DNA from: Morchella semilibera
Taxonomy: Eukaryota; Ascomycota; Pezizomycetes; Pezizales; Morchellaceae
Length of the DNA stretch: 64,000 bases
Direction: 5' to 3'
NCBI GenBank assembly: GCA_009192285.1
Contig: CM018604.1
Location: forward strand, 2,852,001-2,916,000
The position numbers were made by a program, and so were the translations under genes. Under the pieces are notes generated by a model. The model was not told where the DNA came from. It searched no databases and saw nothing but the letters and a program-made list of their open reading frames with translations. Each line of letters opens with the position of its first letter. Position 1 is the first letter of the stretch. Shown here in pieces: positions 33,979 to 49,443 of the stretch.

Positions 33979-36900
33979 ATGGCGCCTCTACCTATTACCT
34001 TCACAGAGCTCCTTTCTGTAGGTTTGATCGTTTTCTGATTGCGGGGTCAGATGCTAACCAATATTCGCTACAACAGCTCACACAGCTCGAAATCCAAGTA
34101 CGCAACTTCACACCACCGGCATTTCTGGATGACATTGCACTAACATGATATCTTTAACAGCAAGCATCGATAGGGTTTAATACAACTGTGAGGCCCTTTC
34201 GCTTGCCTTTTTTGTTTCCTTCGTTTTTACGGAGACATATCCGTTATTGGTTAAGTAGCTAATTTCTTGTTATCGGGACCCATAGACCTTAGAGAGTGAC
34301 CATTTTATCTGTGTCCGCGAGAAGAGCGATGAAGCCGCTGCACAGGTTGTGATAGTCGATCTTCACAATGCCAACGAGTTGACTAGACGGACAATTAAGG
34401 CGGACAGCGCCATTATGCACTGGACCAAGAAAATCATCGCCCTTAAAGCCCAACGCACACTCCAGATCTTCAATCTGGAAGCTAAGGAAAAAATCAAGTC
34501 GCACACTATGAACGAGGATGTTGTGTTCTGGAAGTGGATCAGTGAGAGGAGCCTGGGTCTTGTTACTGACTCTGCTGTCTATCACTGGGATGTAATGGAC
34601 CCTGCGCAGGCAACCCCAGTAAAGATGTTTGATCGACACATGAACTTGCAGGTAAGTCGTTTTGTTAATCGCAATCTAAGTTTCATGGGACTTATGATCT
34701 GTGTTAGGGCTGTCAAATTATCAACTACCGTGTCAATTCAGATGAGAAATGGATGGTTGTCGTTGGTATCTCTCAGCAGCAAGGCCGCGTAGTTGGTAAT
34801 ATGCAGCTTTACTCGCGGGATAGAGGTATCAGTCAGGCTATCGAGGGACATGCCGCCGTATTTGCTGAGCTTCGTCTTGAGGGGGCCCCGGCCGACACAA
34901 AGCTTTTCACCTTCGCTGTTCGAACAGCTCAAGGGGCCAAGCTGCATGTCGTTGAAGTAGACCACCCGCCAAACAACCCGGTATTCCAAAAGAAGGCGGT
35001 AGATGTATACTTCCCCGCTGAAGCTGTGAACGATTTTCCAGTCGCAATGCAGGTTTCACCAAGGTTTTCAATTATTTACCTTGTCACCAAATTTGGGTTT
35101 ATCCACCTTTACGACCTAGAGACAGGAACATGTATCTTCATGAATCGAATCTCTAGTGACACTATCTTTATCACAGCCCCACATAATGCCACATCCGGTA
35201 TCATCGGTATAAACAGGAAAGGGCAGGTCTTGTCTGTGAGCGTGGACGAAAACCATATCATTGACTACCTCCTTGAGAACCCTGCAAACTCGGGCTTAGC
35301 TATCAAGCTTGCTTCTCGGGCTGGTCTTAAGGGTGCCGATGACCTCTACCAGAAACAATTCCAGACCCTCATGGACCAGAACAATTACATCGAAGCAGCT
35401 AAAGTTGCGGCGAATTCGCCTCGGGGATTCCTTCGTACTCCCCAAACAATCGATCGTTTCAAACAGGTTCCGACGCCTCCCAATCAATTATCTGTTATTC
35501 TTCAGTATTTCGGTATGTTGCTAGACAAAACAACTTTGAATAAATATGAGACAATCGAGTTGGTCAAGCCTGTCTTGGCACAAAACAGGAAACACTTATT
35601 GGAGAAATGGCTGAAGGAGAACAAGCTGGAGTGCACGGAGGAATTGGGAGATATTGTCAGGATGCATGACCTTAACCTGGCGCTGAGCGTATACCAACGC
35701 TCAAACTCTCCCCAGAAGGTTATTGCGTGCCTTGCTGAAACTGGCCAATTCGATAAGATCTTGCCATATGCGCAGAGCGTCGGATACACTCCCGACTACA
35801 CGGCCCTTCTTCAGAATATGGTTCGCATCAATCCAGAGAAGGGAACTGAGTTTGCGACCCAGCTCGCCAGTCATGAAGGCGGTTCATTGGTTGATATTGA
35901 CCGTGTTGTTGATATTTTCCTTTCCCAAAACATGATCCAACAGGCCACAGCTTTCTTGCTGACAGCCTTGGACGGAAACAAACCGGAACATTCTGCTCAA
36001 CAGACGCGCCTCCTTGAGATGAATTTGGTGCATGCGCCTCAAGTAGCTGATGCTATCCTTTTGAACAACATGTTTAGCCACTATGATCGCCAAAAGATCG
36101 CCCAGCTCTGTGAGAATGCCGGTCTCTTCCAAAGGGTACGGTACCATTTTATTCTGACATAATGGTTATTTATTATTATTACTCGGATTTCTGACGTGAT
36201 TGTAGGCTTTGGAGCATTATGAAGATCCTGCAGCCGTCAAACGGATTCTTCGTGATAACAACGGAATCCCCCCTGAGTTCATTGTTGAGTACTTTGGGCG
36301 CATGTCTCTGGATCAGTCCTTGGAATGCTTGAGTGAGATGTTGCGGGCAAATATTCGTCAAAATCTCCAGGTTGTCATTCAGGTGGCTACCAAATATTCC
36401 GATTTACTTGGACCACACCGCTTGATCGAATTGTTTGAGAGCTACAAGACATTCGAGGGCCTCTACTACTACCTTGGAAGTATCGTGAACCTCAGCGAAG
36501 ACGCCGATGTCCACTTCAAATACATCCAGGCGGCCACTAGATGCGGACAATTCAGCGAGGTGGAGCGTATTTGCCGTGACAGTCAGTACTATAACCCCGA
36601 GAAGGTCAAGAACTTCCTCAAGGAGGCAAAATTGGCTGAGCAGCTACCTTTGATCATTGTTTGCGACCGACACAACTTCATCCATGAGTTGGTTTTGTAT
36701 CTTTATCAGAACCAACAGTTCAAATCGATCGAGGTTTATGTGCAGAGGGTCAATCCTGGAAGGACACCCGCAGTCGTTGGTGGATTATTAGACGTCGACT
36801 GTGATGAGTCCATTATTAAGAGTTTGTTGAGCTCTGTCCAAAGTGCATCAATCCCTATTGATGAACTTGTTGCCGAGGTTGAACGGAGAAATCGACTCAA

Positions 36901-39696
36901 ACTTCTACTGCCTTTCCTTGAAGAAACATTGAACAGTGGAAACCAACAACCTGCCGTTTTTAATGCTCTGGCTAAGATTTACATCGATAGTAACAATAAC
37001 CCCGAGAAATTTTTGAAAGAAAACGACTTTTACGATACACTTGTGGTCGGTAAATACTGCGAGAAAAGAGACCCGTACCTGGCATTCATCGCATATCAGA
37101 AAGGATCGAATGATGTGGAATTGGTTAAGATCACAAATGAGAACTCCATGTTCAAACAACAGGCTCGTTACCTTGTCAAGCGTCGTGATGCTGAGTTGTG
37201 GGGTTTTGTTTTAAGTCAAAACAACATTCACCGCCGGTCACTCGTGGATCAAGTGGTTGCGACAGCTGTGCCAGAGTCTACTGACCCTGAAGACGTTTCC
37301 GTTGCAGTGCAATGCTTTTTGAAATATGACCTGCCAACAGAGCTTATCGAGCTTTTGGAGAAGATCATTCTCGAACCCTCTCCATTTAGCGATAACAGCA
37401 GTCTTCAAAACCTCTTGATTCTTACTGCTGTTAAGGCGGATAAGGCTAGAGTAATGGACTATATTCACCGTCTTACCAACTATGATGGTCCCGATGTTGC
37501 GCAGATTTGTATTCAAAACAGCCTGTACGAGGAGGCATTCGAAGTTTTCAAAAAGGTTGATGCGCACAGTGAGGCTGTTAATGTCCTTATCGAGTACATT
37601 GTTAGCATTGACCGCGCTTATGCGTACGCCGATAAAGTCGATCTTCCGGAGGTCTGGAGCCGTCTCGGTAAAGCACAACTTGATGGACTTCGTGTTTCAG
37701 ACTCAATTGAGTCCTACATCCGTGCCAACGATCCCGGAAATCACTCAGAAGTCATCGAGATTGCCAGTCATGCTGGCAAGAACGAAGAGCTCATCAAATA
37801 TCTTCACATGTGCCGCAAAACTTTGAGAGAGCCTGAGGTTGATAGCAGTTTGGCGCTATCCCTTGCCCGCGTTGACAAGCTTTCTGATCTCGAAGATTTC
37901 TTGAACGGACCAAATGTTGCCAATATTGAAGAAGCTGGTGACCGGGCATACGAGGAGGGTCTTCATCAAGCGGCCAAAATTTTCTTCTCCAGTATCTCAA
38001 ACTGGGCCAAGTTGGCGGTCAGTCCTCCTTTGCGTTTTCAATAGTGACTTTTGCTGATAATTTTAGACTACACTCGTATTCCTAGAGGAGTACCAGAACG
38101 CTGTTGAATGCGCTCGTAAGGCCAACAGTACCAAAGTATGGAAGCAAGTCAATGAAGCGTGTGTGGCAAAGAAGGAGTTCCGTTTGGCACAGATCTGTGG
38201 TTTGAACTTGATTGTTCACGCGGAGGAATTGCAAGACCTCGTCAAGCAGTATGAGCGTAACGGATATTTTGATGAACTGATAAACCTTCTCGAGGCTGGG
38301 TTGGGACTTGAGCGTGCTCACATGGTAGATATGCATAAATCTGGTGATGGGACTTACTAGCTAACCTATTTCAAAGGGAATGTTCACAGAACTTGGTATT
38401 GCTTTGTCAAAATACCACCCCGAACGTGTCATGGAGCACTTGAAGCTCTTCTGGGGCCGTATCAACATTCCCAAGATGATCCGTGCGTGCGAACAGGCTC
38501 ACCTTTGGCCCGAACTCATTTTCTTGTATTGCCAGTAAGTCTTCTCGCAGGTCTTTTAGTTTCTTAGGCTAATATTCTCTAGCTATGATGAATGGGATAA
38601 TGCTGCATTGGCGATGATGGAGAGGGCAGCTGATGCTTGGGAACACCAGTCCTTCAAAGATATCGTTGTCAAAGTTGCCAATTTGGAGATTTACTACCGC
38701 GCTCTAAACTTTTACCTCCAGGAGCAGCCTTCTTTGCTTACTGATCTTCTGGCTGTTCTTACGCAACGCATTGATGTTACTCGGTATGGCTCGTCCCTTA
38801 AATTCACAATTACCACCGCTAACAGATTACTAGTGTTGTCCGCATGTTCGAAAAGTCGGATAACATTCCACTCATTAAACCATTCCTCATCAGTGTGCAA
38901 TCACAGAATAACAAAGTCGTCAACAACGCCATCAACGACCTCCTTATTGAGGAAGAGGATTACAAGACTCTGAGGGACTCCGTTGAAAACTATGATAACT
39001 ACGATCCCTTGGAACTTGCCAAACGTCTAGAGACACATGAGTAAGTTTTGGTGACACATTGGTTAGGGACCCGAGTACTAACTTCTACTAGACTTGTCTT
39101 TTTCAGACAGATTGCTGCTAGCATCTATCGCAAACAAAAACGCTGGAACCAGTCTATTGCTTTGTCCAAGCAAGACAGATTATTCAAGGACGCCATCGAG
39201 ACAGCCGCCGTATCAGGCAAGGAGGATGTTGTTGAAGAGCTCCTGCGTTACGTAAGCAAACCATGTCTTGGCAACTCGGCTGTAATTACTGACTTGAGTG
39301 TCCATTAGTTCGTCGATATTGGTAGTCGCGAGTGCTACGTTGGAATGCTTTATGCCTGTTACGATCTTATCCAGCTCGACGTTGTTATGGAAATCTCATG
39401 GCGCCATGGCCTTAATGATTACACTATGGTAAGATACTTATAGCTCAGAGTATAAGCCATGATGCTAACTTTTATAGCCCTTCATGATCAACGCTATGAG
39501 GCAGCAATCGATGAAGATTTCTACTTTGGAAAAGGATAACGAAGAGCGAAAAGCTAAGGAGGTCACCCAACAACGAGAAGAAGACAACACTCCCATTCTT
39601 TTGGGCAACCGGTTGATGTTGACGGCTGGTCCTGGGGGTCCTATGCAGTACTCTAACGGGATTGCCCCGCAAGCCACTGGCTACTCAGGCTTTTAG
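33979..39696 (+). CDS. CHC1: Clathrin heavy chain
   Basis: Scaffold of clathrin-coated vesicles at the plasma membrane and trans-Golgi/endosomes. Thirteen exons: 33979-34017, 34077-34097, 34161-34187, 34286-34651, 34708-36135, 36206-38017, 38067-38324, 38377-38534, 38583-38783, 38834-39040, 39092-39251, 39309-39428 and 39478-39696. They total 5016 nt, 1671 residues, matching the family's ~1680. The N-terminus [13 protein letters not shown] is split over three tiny exons before [13 protein letters not shown]. The beta-propeller includes [20 protein letters not shown]; the leg repeats include [35 protein letters not shown] and [18 protein letters not shown]. The C-terminus is Gly/Pro/Met-rich ([15 protein letters not shown]). 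All intron phases agree. Identity is certain; exact 5' splice choices are strongly supported by the family sequence. Confidence 0.97.
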
Positions 39697-41453
39697 ATTA
39701 AATGGATTATGAAACAATATTAGAATGTCAGAGATGTTGTGTTATTCTTCTCTGTATATTTCTTTCTAGTATCTGGAGGACTTCTGGGCCAAAAAGGAAT
39801 TATTTTTTTTTTACAAAAGGAGGGGGAGATGCTGCAGGGGAAAACGGAAGGAAGGGTTATTCGATATCAGATTTCCTTTTTTTTTTTTGGTCTAAGGGTT
39901 TTCATTTTTCGCCACTTATAGCTAAGTGTGGTTTGCTCATAATTTTTTTCACCTGTAGTACTAGTTTTGCGCGATCTTGTTTCTATTCGTCCGTCTTCAG
40001 CGTTCCCCCACTCGATGAACCTGATGCCCGTATGTCTGTAACGAAGTAATTTCCAACTTGATAATCGATCACTCAACATCGAGGTTATACAAAAGATTAG
40101 TCCCATAGAAAGCTAAGTAGAAGTTACTATTACGGAGAGTTATCTCCTCACGATCGTCGATAGTGGTAAAGCCATAAACTAGAGCTGCATCCTAAGACAT
40201 AAGCACGGTGTGTCGGTACCAAAATTGCTTGGTCCAAATTTTTTTTTTGATCGGCAATTACATGATTAGAGAAGTTGCTTTTCCCCCCCGCACTAGGTAC
40301 CGTCTGCAACACATACATCGCGCAGTAACCCTATATCCATCTCCCGCGAACAGTCTGCGATTTGCGCGGGAGGACGTGGGGAGACAACAATTCGCTCTGT
40401 TCTAACCCGAAAGAAACCGCTATCCACGAAAGGGTTCCGGTAGAACACATCTTCACGAGTATCTCTATTCACGAGATAAATATACAGAAAGGTCTTGATT
40501 CGGTTACTAATTTGAATATACCGACAAGAACCCGATGTTTGCCCGAGGTTACTGGGTAATACCCTTAACTCAGTCCCAGCTCGCTGTAACGAGATCGGAA
40601 GTGGAGTGCGTCAAGATTATGGGATCTGGGATGTTCCATTTAACAGTCGATAGCCAGATGAAACATCTACTTCCACTATACGGCTACCGTACGCGCGACA
40701 TGTGCATTGCATTACTATTCGCGGAGAACTGTTTGTGTTTTTTTAGATAGAGCTCCTTCCTGGTAACACAGGAGGGGAAAAAAAAGCCAATGGTTAAGAT
40801 CCTAGGCCTTTCGATGAGAAGACGTGCCTGGAGAAGTCTAGCCAGAGCTCACAAGGGTGGTGGGGTTAGTAGGATGATTGTAATTGCAAAGAGTACCTAC
40901 ATGTAGTGTAGTCTCAACTGATAAGGACTCGGGTAGTTTTTGGGGGTACTGCCGCCGCATTAGCGACACATCAATTTACCCCTCCAAAACCCCCAAAGAA
41001 TCTCACCCCGCCAGGTAAGAAAGAAAAAGGAGCGGCACAATTGGCACAATTGCAGTAAATCCATGAACCCCAGCTCGTCTTAATTCACCGCCCCCTCCAT
41101 AGACTTACGCGGGAAAATACAGTGAGAAAAAAAAAAACAAGCCATTACACACATAGTACATATCGCCGAGAGCCCCACCTTCAACTTGTTTTTCATCCCC
41201 CACCTTCCTCCTCTCCTCCTCTTAATACACCCTCCTTCACCCCATCCTCGTAGGTTAGAAGCAGTAATCCATCTCTCTCCTACGCCGAGTTCTTCTTGAT
41301 CTTTGTTACTGCCATTTTCGAAACGCCTAGTTACTAGGGATAGCAGTGCAAGATGGAACAGCAATCTTCCCCGACTACAATGCGGTCTTTGAGGATTCGG
41401 CGGACTCGTCGACGGTGAGGACGGTTCACCGTCTCCGTGCGAACTCAACAATC
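39697..41453. other. Intergenic, clathrin to pyruvate carboxylase
   Basis: The 3' region of clathrin has T-runs near 39800 and 39880. TACATGTA occurs at 40898. No independent gene seen. From 41331 the frame leading into pyruvate carboxylase is open and looks coding, so the 5' end of that gene probably lies in this interval. Confidence 0.6.
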
Positions 41454-44400
41454 ATGCAAGTCAACAAGATCTTGGGTTTGTTTGACTCGCTCTTTTGATA
41501 TAACTTCAGGAAGCAACTAGAGATGCTGACAGATTGGCGTCGTGGTGATAAAGTTGCAAACCGTGGCGAAATTCGTATGACTCACTTTTTCTTACTATTT
41601 GGGTTCTTATCTGCAAGAGTGAATGCTAACTTTGTGCCCTGATAGCTATTCGGGTATTTACTGCAACATCTTTGAGGACTTGGGTCTAATTTGATTTACT
41701 GACGTCGTTGTGTGCTTGATATATATAGATTTTCAGAACTGTAAGTCTGCACTGTTGTCTTCGGCGATTTACCCAAAGTGAAAGTGCTAATATGGTATTA
41801 TGCAGGCTCACGAGCTGTCGCTTCTTACTGTTGCTGTCTACAGTCATGAGGATCGTCTTAGCATGCACCGTCAAAGTAAAGTCCCGAAGATCCATGGTTA
41901 CACATAGATAAAGGCTAATCAGCGTGTTTACCCGAACTACAGAGGCGGATGAAGCTTATGCTATTGGTGCGAGGGGACAGTACACCCCCGTCCAGGCATA
42001 TCTTGCTACCGATGAAATTATTAAAATTGCTGTTACCCATGGAGTGAACATGATCCACCCCGGTTATGGTTTCCTTTCCGAGAACGCCGAGTTTGCTCGC
42101 AAGGTCGAGAAGGCCGGTATGATCGTAAGTAATCATTGCCCTATGGCTGGGTTTCATGTTCTCTAACATGAAGTTTTCAAGTTCATTGGACCCACTCCCG
42201 AAGTCATTGATGGGTTGGGTGACAAGGTTTCTGCTCGTACTCTTGCTATGAAATGCAACGTTCCAGTTGTTCCGGGAACACCTGGACCAGTTGGTAAGGT
42301 TGAGGATGCAGTAGCATTTGTTGAGCAGTACGGATACCCAGTCATCATCAAGGCGGCGTTTGGTGGTGGCGGTAGAGGTATGAGAGTTGTAAGGGAAGGC
42401 GACAACATTAAGGATGCTTTCACTAGAGCGTCATCAGAGTAAGTTCCCTAGTGGCTAGTGGGGTTGATCTAAGTATAGTGAGTGTTTATCACTAACCCCA
42501 AATTCAGGGCCCTGTCCGCTTTCGGTAACGGAACAGTTTTCATTGAGAGATTCCTCGACCGTCCTAAACATATTGAGGTCCAGCTACTTGGAGACAACTT
42601 CGGAAATGTTGTTCACTTGTACGAGCGTGACTGCAGTGTCCAAAGAAGACATCAGAAGGTCGTTGAAATTGCTCCCGCAAAGGACTTACCTCAGGAAGTT
42701 AGAGAGTCAATCTTGAACGATGCCGTCCGTTTGGCCAAGTCAGTCAACTACCGCAACGCCGGTACCGCTGAGTTCCTTGTCGACCAGCAGAACAGATACT
42801 ACTTCATTGAGATCAACCCTAGAATGTAATATCCATGAAACCCTCCTGACAACTGTCTTATAGCTTCTGACATTTTCAATAGTCAAGTCGAGCATACTAT
42901 CACCGAAGAAATTACCGGTATCGATATTGTTGCAGCCCAGATCCAGATTGCCGCTGGCGCCTCACTGGAGCAGCTCGGTCTCACACAAGACCGTATCTCT
43001 ACCCGTGGTTATGCCATCCAATGTCGTGTCACTACTGAAGATCCTGCTAAGGGTTTCCAGCCTGACACTGGTAAGATTGAAGTCTACCGCTCAGCTGGTG
43101 GTAACGGTGTTCGTCTCGATGGTGGTAACGGTTTCTCTGGTGCCATCATTACCCCCCACTATGACTCTATGTTGGTCAAGTGTACCTGCCATGGTTCCAC
43201 ATATGAAATTGCCAGGAGAAAGATGTTGCGTGCCCTTGTCGAGTTCAGAATCCGTGGTGTAAAGACCAACATTCCCTTCTTGGCTTCACTGCTTACACAC
43301 GACACCTTCATTGCTGGAAACTGCTGGACCACCTTCATCGATGACACTCCAGAGCTGTTTGCCCTAATGACTTCTCAGAACCGTGCTCAGAAGCTTTTGG
43401 CATACCTCGGGGATGTTGCTGTCAACGGCAGCAGCATCAAGGGACAAGTCGGCGAGCCCAAGTTCAAGGGAGAAATTGCTTTACCCACTCTTCTCGACAG
43501 TGCCGGAAAGACCATTGATGTTACCTACCCTTGCAAGTCTGGTTGGCGTAACATTTTGGTCAAGGACGGCCCAGCTGCCTTCGCGAAGGCGGTTCGCCAA
43601 AACAAGGGAACCTTGATCATGGACACCACATGGCGTGATGCCCATCAGTCCCTTTTGGCCACCAGAGTCAGGACTACTGATTTGGTGAACATTGCCAAGC
43701 ACACCAGCTATGCCTACTCCAATGCCTTCGCTTTGGAGTGTTGGGGAGGTGCCACCTTTGATGTCGCAATGAGGTTTTTGTACGAAGACCCATGGGATAG
43801 ACTTAGGAAATTGAGGAAGCTTGTGCCCAACATTCCCTTCCAGATGTTGTTGCGTGGCGCTAACGGTGTTGCATACTCCTCGTAAGTCCTGAATGACCAT
43901 TGCCTATTGATACAAATACTGACATCTCTAAGGCTCCCTGATAACGCAATCGATCATTTCTGCGAGCAAGCAAAGAGGAACGGTGTCGATATCTTCCGTG
44001 TATTTGACGCCCTTAACGACCTTGATCAACTTGAAGTCGGTGTGAAGGCTGTCAAGAAGGCTGGTGGTGTCGTTGAAGCTACTATCTGTTACAGTGGAGA
44101 TATGCTTAACCCCAAGAAGAAGTACAACCTTGAGTACTACCTGGGTCTCGCAGATAAGATTGTTGCTATGGGAACTCACATCCTTGGTATTAAGGATATG
44201 GCCGGTGTCATGAAGCCCGCAGCTGCTACCCTTTTGGTCGGAAGCATCCGCAAGAAGTACCCTGACCTCCCTATCCATGTCCACACTCATGACTCAGCTG
44301 GTACTGGTGTTGCCTCTATGGCTGCTTGTGCTAGGGCTGGTGCCGATGCTGTGGATTGTGCTACAGACTCCTTGTCTGGAATGACCTCGCAGCCTAGCGT

Positions 44401-45621
44401 TGGTGCTTTGCTTGCGTCTCTGGAGGCGTCAGATGAGGACCCACGCCTCAACATTGAGCACATCCGTGCCATTGATGGATACTGGGCTCAACTCCGTCTT
44501 CTCTACTCTTGCTTCGAGGCCGGATTGACCGGACCAGACCCCGAGGTCTACGTACACGAAATCCCTGGTGGTCAATTGACCAACCTTATCTTCCAGGCAA
44601 GCCAGCTTGGATTGGGGACATTATGGGCCGAGACCAAGAAGGCATACACCCAGGCAAACGCTCTTCTCGGAGACATTGTCAAGGTCACTCCTACATCAAA
44701 GGTCGTCGGTGACCTTGCCCAGTTCATGGTTTCCAACAAACTCAACTACGAGCAGGTTATTGAGAAGGCCGAGACTCTTGACTTCCCTGGGTCTGTTCTT
44801 GACTTCTTTGAGGGTCTTATGGGACAACCGTACGGTGGTTTCCCGGAGCCTCTTCGCACTAATGCGCTCCGCAACCAACGCAAGAAGCTAACCGAGCGCC
44901 CTGGAAAGTCACTGCCACCAGTTGACCTTGCCAAGGTCAAGCAAGATCTTGAGGCTAAGTGGGGATTTGCCTCAGAGTGCGATGTTGCCAGTCACAACAT
45001 GTACCCCAAGGTCTTTGCAGACTACAAGGAGTTCACACAAAAGTATGGTGACTTGAGTGTCCTTCCTACTAGGTACTTCTTGGCTAGTCCTGTCATCAAC
45101 GAGGAGTTCCACGTCGAGATCGAGAAGGGTAAGACCTTGATCCTGAAGCTTCTTGCTGTTGGTCCTTTGTCAGAACAGACCGGGCAGAGAGAGGTCTTCT
45201 TTGAGATGAACGGTGAAGTCAGACAGGTCACTGTCGATGACAAGAGAGCTGGTAAGTTTCCGCATATACATGGCGTAGTAGAAATATAACTAATAGTAAA
45301 TCCAGCTGTTGAGAATTTGAGCCGCCCCAAGGCTAACCCCAGTGACCCTGGTCAAGTTGGTGCGCCAATGGCTGGTGTTGTTGTGGAACTCCGTGTTCAT
45401 ATTGGCTCTGATGTCAAGAAGGGTGACCCAGTTGCTGTTCTTAGCGCTATGAAGATGGTATGTAAATCCTTTTTTCATATTCATGAAATCACGATTACTA
45501 ATGCACATAACAGGAGATGGTTATCAGTGCGCCACACTCAGGAAAGGTTAAACATGTGGAGGTTAAAGAAGGTGATTCAGTCGATGGGCAGGACCTGATT
45601 TGCAATATTGAAAAACCATAA
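41454..45621 (+). CDS. PYC: Pyruvate carboxylase (5' end uncertain)
   Basis: Biotin enzyme converting pyruvate, bicarbonate and ATP to oxaloacetate (anaplerosis, gluconeogenesis). Exons: 41454-41475, 41554-41574, 41646-41653, 41729-41740, 41806-41875, 41943-42124, 42182-42438, 42508-42825, 42883-43881, 43933-45251, 45306-45457 and 45514-45621; 1155 residues from this ATG. The motif KILVANRGEIPIRIFRTAHE is spread over five exons, one of 8 nt. Biotin carboxylase: [31 protein letters not shown]; carboxyltransferase: [18 protein letters not shown]; biotin site [10 protein letters not shown]. The frame stays open upstream to 41331 and encodes [11 protein letters not shown], conserved in fungal enzymes, but has no ATG before 41454, so an upstream exon, non-AUG start or sequence error is likely. 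Family certain. Confidence 0.95.
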
Positions 45622-46622
45622 ATATTATTACTGTATTGATTGATAGACGAATTTTTTTATTCTGTATTTGTTTTTTCTCTCTTTATATCTAGCAAATGGT
45701 GCTTTTTCTTCCTTTAGCATTTGAATGAAATAATTCACTTCAAATTTGATGTGTGTTCCCTGTATGTCCTTGCAACTACAAATCTACGATTATCCTGGGT
45801 TGATTAGAGTGATGTACTTATGGGTCAAAAAAACCCGGCCCTTTGGTTGAGTCTCGAAATAGAGCAATAGGTGGTGGCAAGCCGTAAAGCAGCCAATCAG
45901 ACGGCTTGAGAACTGACGGTACTCAAAACCCGCATACAGTAGCCTGTCTGTACCACGCCCAACAACCCTGCTGGATAAAAAGTAGAGTGATTTCTTGACC
46001 ATATCACGTGGAAAATATCTTGGCATGACAAGAAGGAGGGGCAGCCTGCAGAAGATGAGGTTGAACAATTTACTCAACGAAATCCCCCCCACTAAGTTGG
46101 CCCCCCTCCTCCCCATTACCTCATTGATTCTTCCTTCATCGAAAAACGCCATCGCCATCAGGAACATAGGGATAAAAAAAAGAAAATATCAACCATCGGC
46201 CCGAATCTGCAAACAACTATAATCGCCGTGAATCTGGTGATTTTCTCAAAAATGTCACACGTTTCCCCTTATCTGTGAGTGGTAAGATGTAAAAAACGTA
46301 ATTCCTATTTAAATATCTCTATTGGTCCTTCGCCCCTCCTTCATCTCACCCCCCCCCCCCCCCCCGGCGTCAATCGTGTAAAGTAACGGGTCTTATCTCT
46401 GTCAGTATAGTCTAGACGCATAAAGCACGTTTGGTACCCTTGCTGTTCCCATTGGCGTAGCAGTCCCAGTTGGTTTTTTTTTTTTACCTCTTCCCCTCAG
46501 CTGCTTTAGCCCGCCATTACCCTACTCCCCAAGAGCCTTGTTTCGATTTCTTTATAAACTCCCTTGCGAAGAACATCTCATTTGACCCATCAGACTCATC
46601 ATCATCAGACTTATCATCAAAC
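45622..46622. other. Intergenic / enolase promoter
   Basis: T-rich 3' end of pyruvate carboxylase, then no gene. The enolase upstream region has C17 at 46349-46365 (about 260 nt before the ATG), TATTTAAATA near 46305 and a CATCATCAGA-rich leader directly before the start. These are consistent with a strong promoter, but no factor site is assigned. Confidence 0.6.
46349..46365 (+). repeat. C17 homopolymer upstream of enolase
   Basis: Seventeen consecutive C, the longest of about ten G/C homopolymers of 11 nt or more in the window. Confidence 0.8.
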
Positions 46623-48748
<2,126 letters not shown>

Positions 48749-49443
48749 ATGTTTATCCCTGCGGCCACCCTCATTAATATATTGGGAAGTTAGGGTAAAT
48801 ATCGCGGGAAGGAATATAAAATATATTAAAAAAACAAAAAAAACATATCTATAGTAGTTCTGGGAACGGCTGGCTTTCGTTTCGTCCTTTTTTTTTTTAC
48901 TGGAGATGAAATTAAATTTTAAAAAAATTTCCACTGAGCCGTCTCAAAATAATTAACCAGGCAATCAACTGGCTAGTTTCTCAGTCAATTAGCGGATGTA
49001 TGTGTACATAGCCGAGTGAGCGTCTATGATGTACCGTGCACGTGACATTGTGAAACAGACTTGTCTTATGGTCAGTTGGTAGTAGCGCGTGGCGGCTATT
49101 AATTACTTGCAGGTTGTTAGTTCTCCCGGACCCAATGGGATAACGAGATAGCTCACTTTGTGTCATTACCTGCCCCACCCCCCAATCCAACCAGTGGAAA
49201 TGGCCGAGTGATAGTTTCTGATTCTGCCATTTACCCTTCCTAGCTCTATTCCCATTCTAGCCACACGCCACACCCGCCCCACCTTGCCCCTCACTGCCAT
49301 CTCCAGCCTCAAAGAAAAAAAGGGATCCTCCTTCGCTAACTACAAACCTCATCTCACTCATTTACCTGCACTTCATTTTTTCTTTTCACCCAGGCAACCT
49401 TTCTTTTACATATACTCACACGCACACACATATACACGCAATC
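48749..49443. other. Intergenic, enolase to eIF3j
   Basis: A/T-rich enolase 3' end to about 48960, then a block at 49000-49220 with three tRNA-like fragments (49009, 49064 and 49201). C/A-rich leader with ACACAC before the eIF3j ATG. No ORF of note. Confidence 0.6.
49064..49130 (+). repeat. tRNA-like segment, candidate SINE relic
   Basis: TGGTCAGTTGGTAGTAGCG resembles a tRNA D-arm/A-box, followed about 46 nt on by GGTTGTTAGTTCTCCCGG, B-box-like. The stems do not pair well enough for a functional tRNA. Flanked by two other A-box-like stretches at 49009 and 49201. Confidence 0.4.

Noticed and set aside
41353-41418. Pyruvate carboxylase start at ATG 41353 joined by a tiny intron (GTCTTT...GTGAG)
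   Set aside because: The join would restore frame to RTVHRLRANS, but the intron would be only about 35 nt, with a poor donor and no branch site; below normal fungal minimum. Kept only as a remote option.
45790-46167. 125-codon minus-strand ORF upstream of enolase
   Set aside because: No domain features; lies in the probable enolase promoter and pyruvate carboxylase 3' region.
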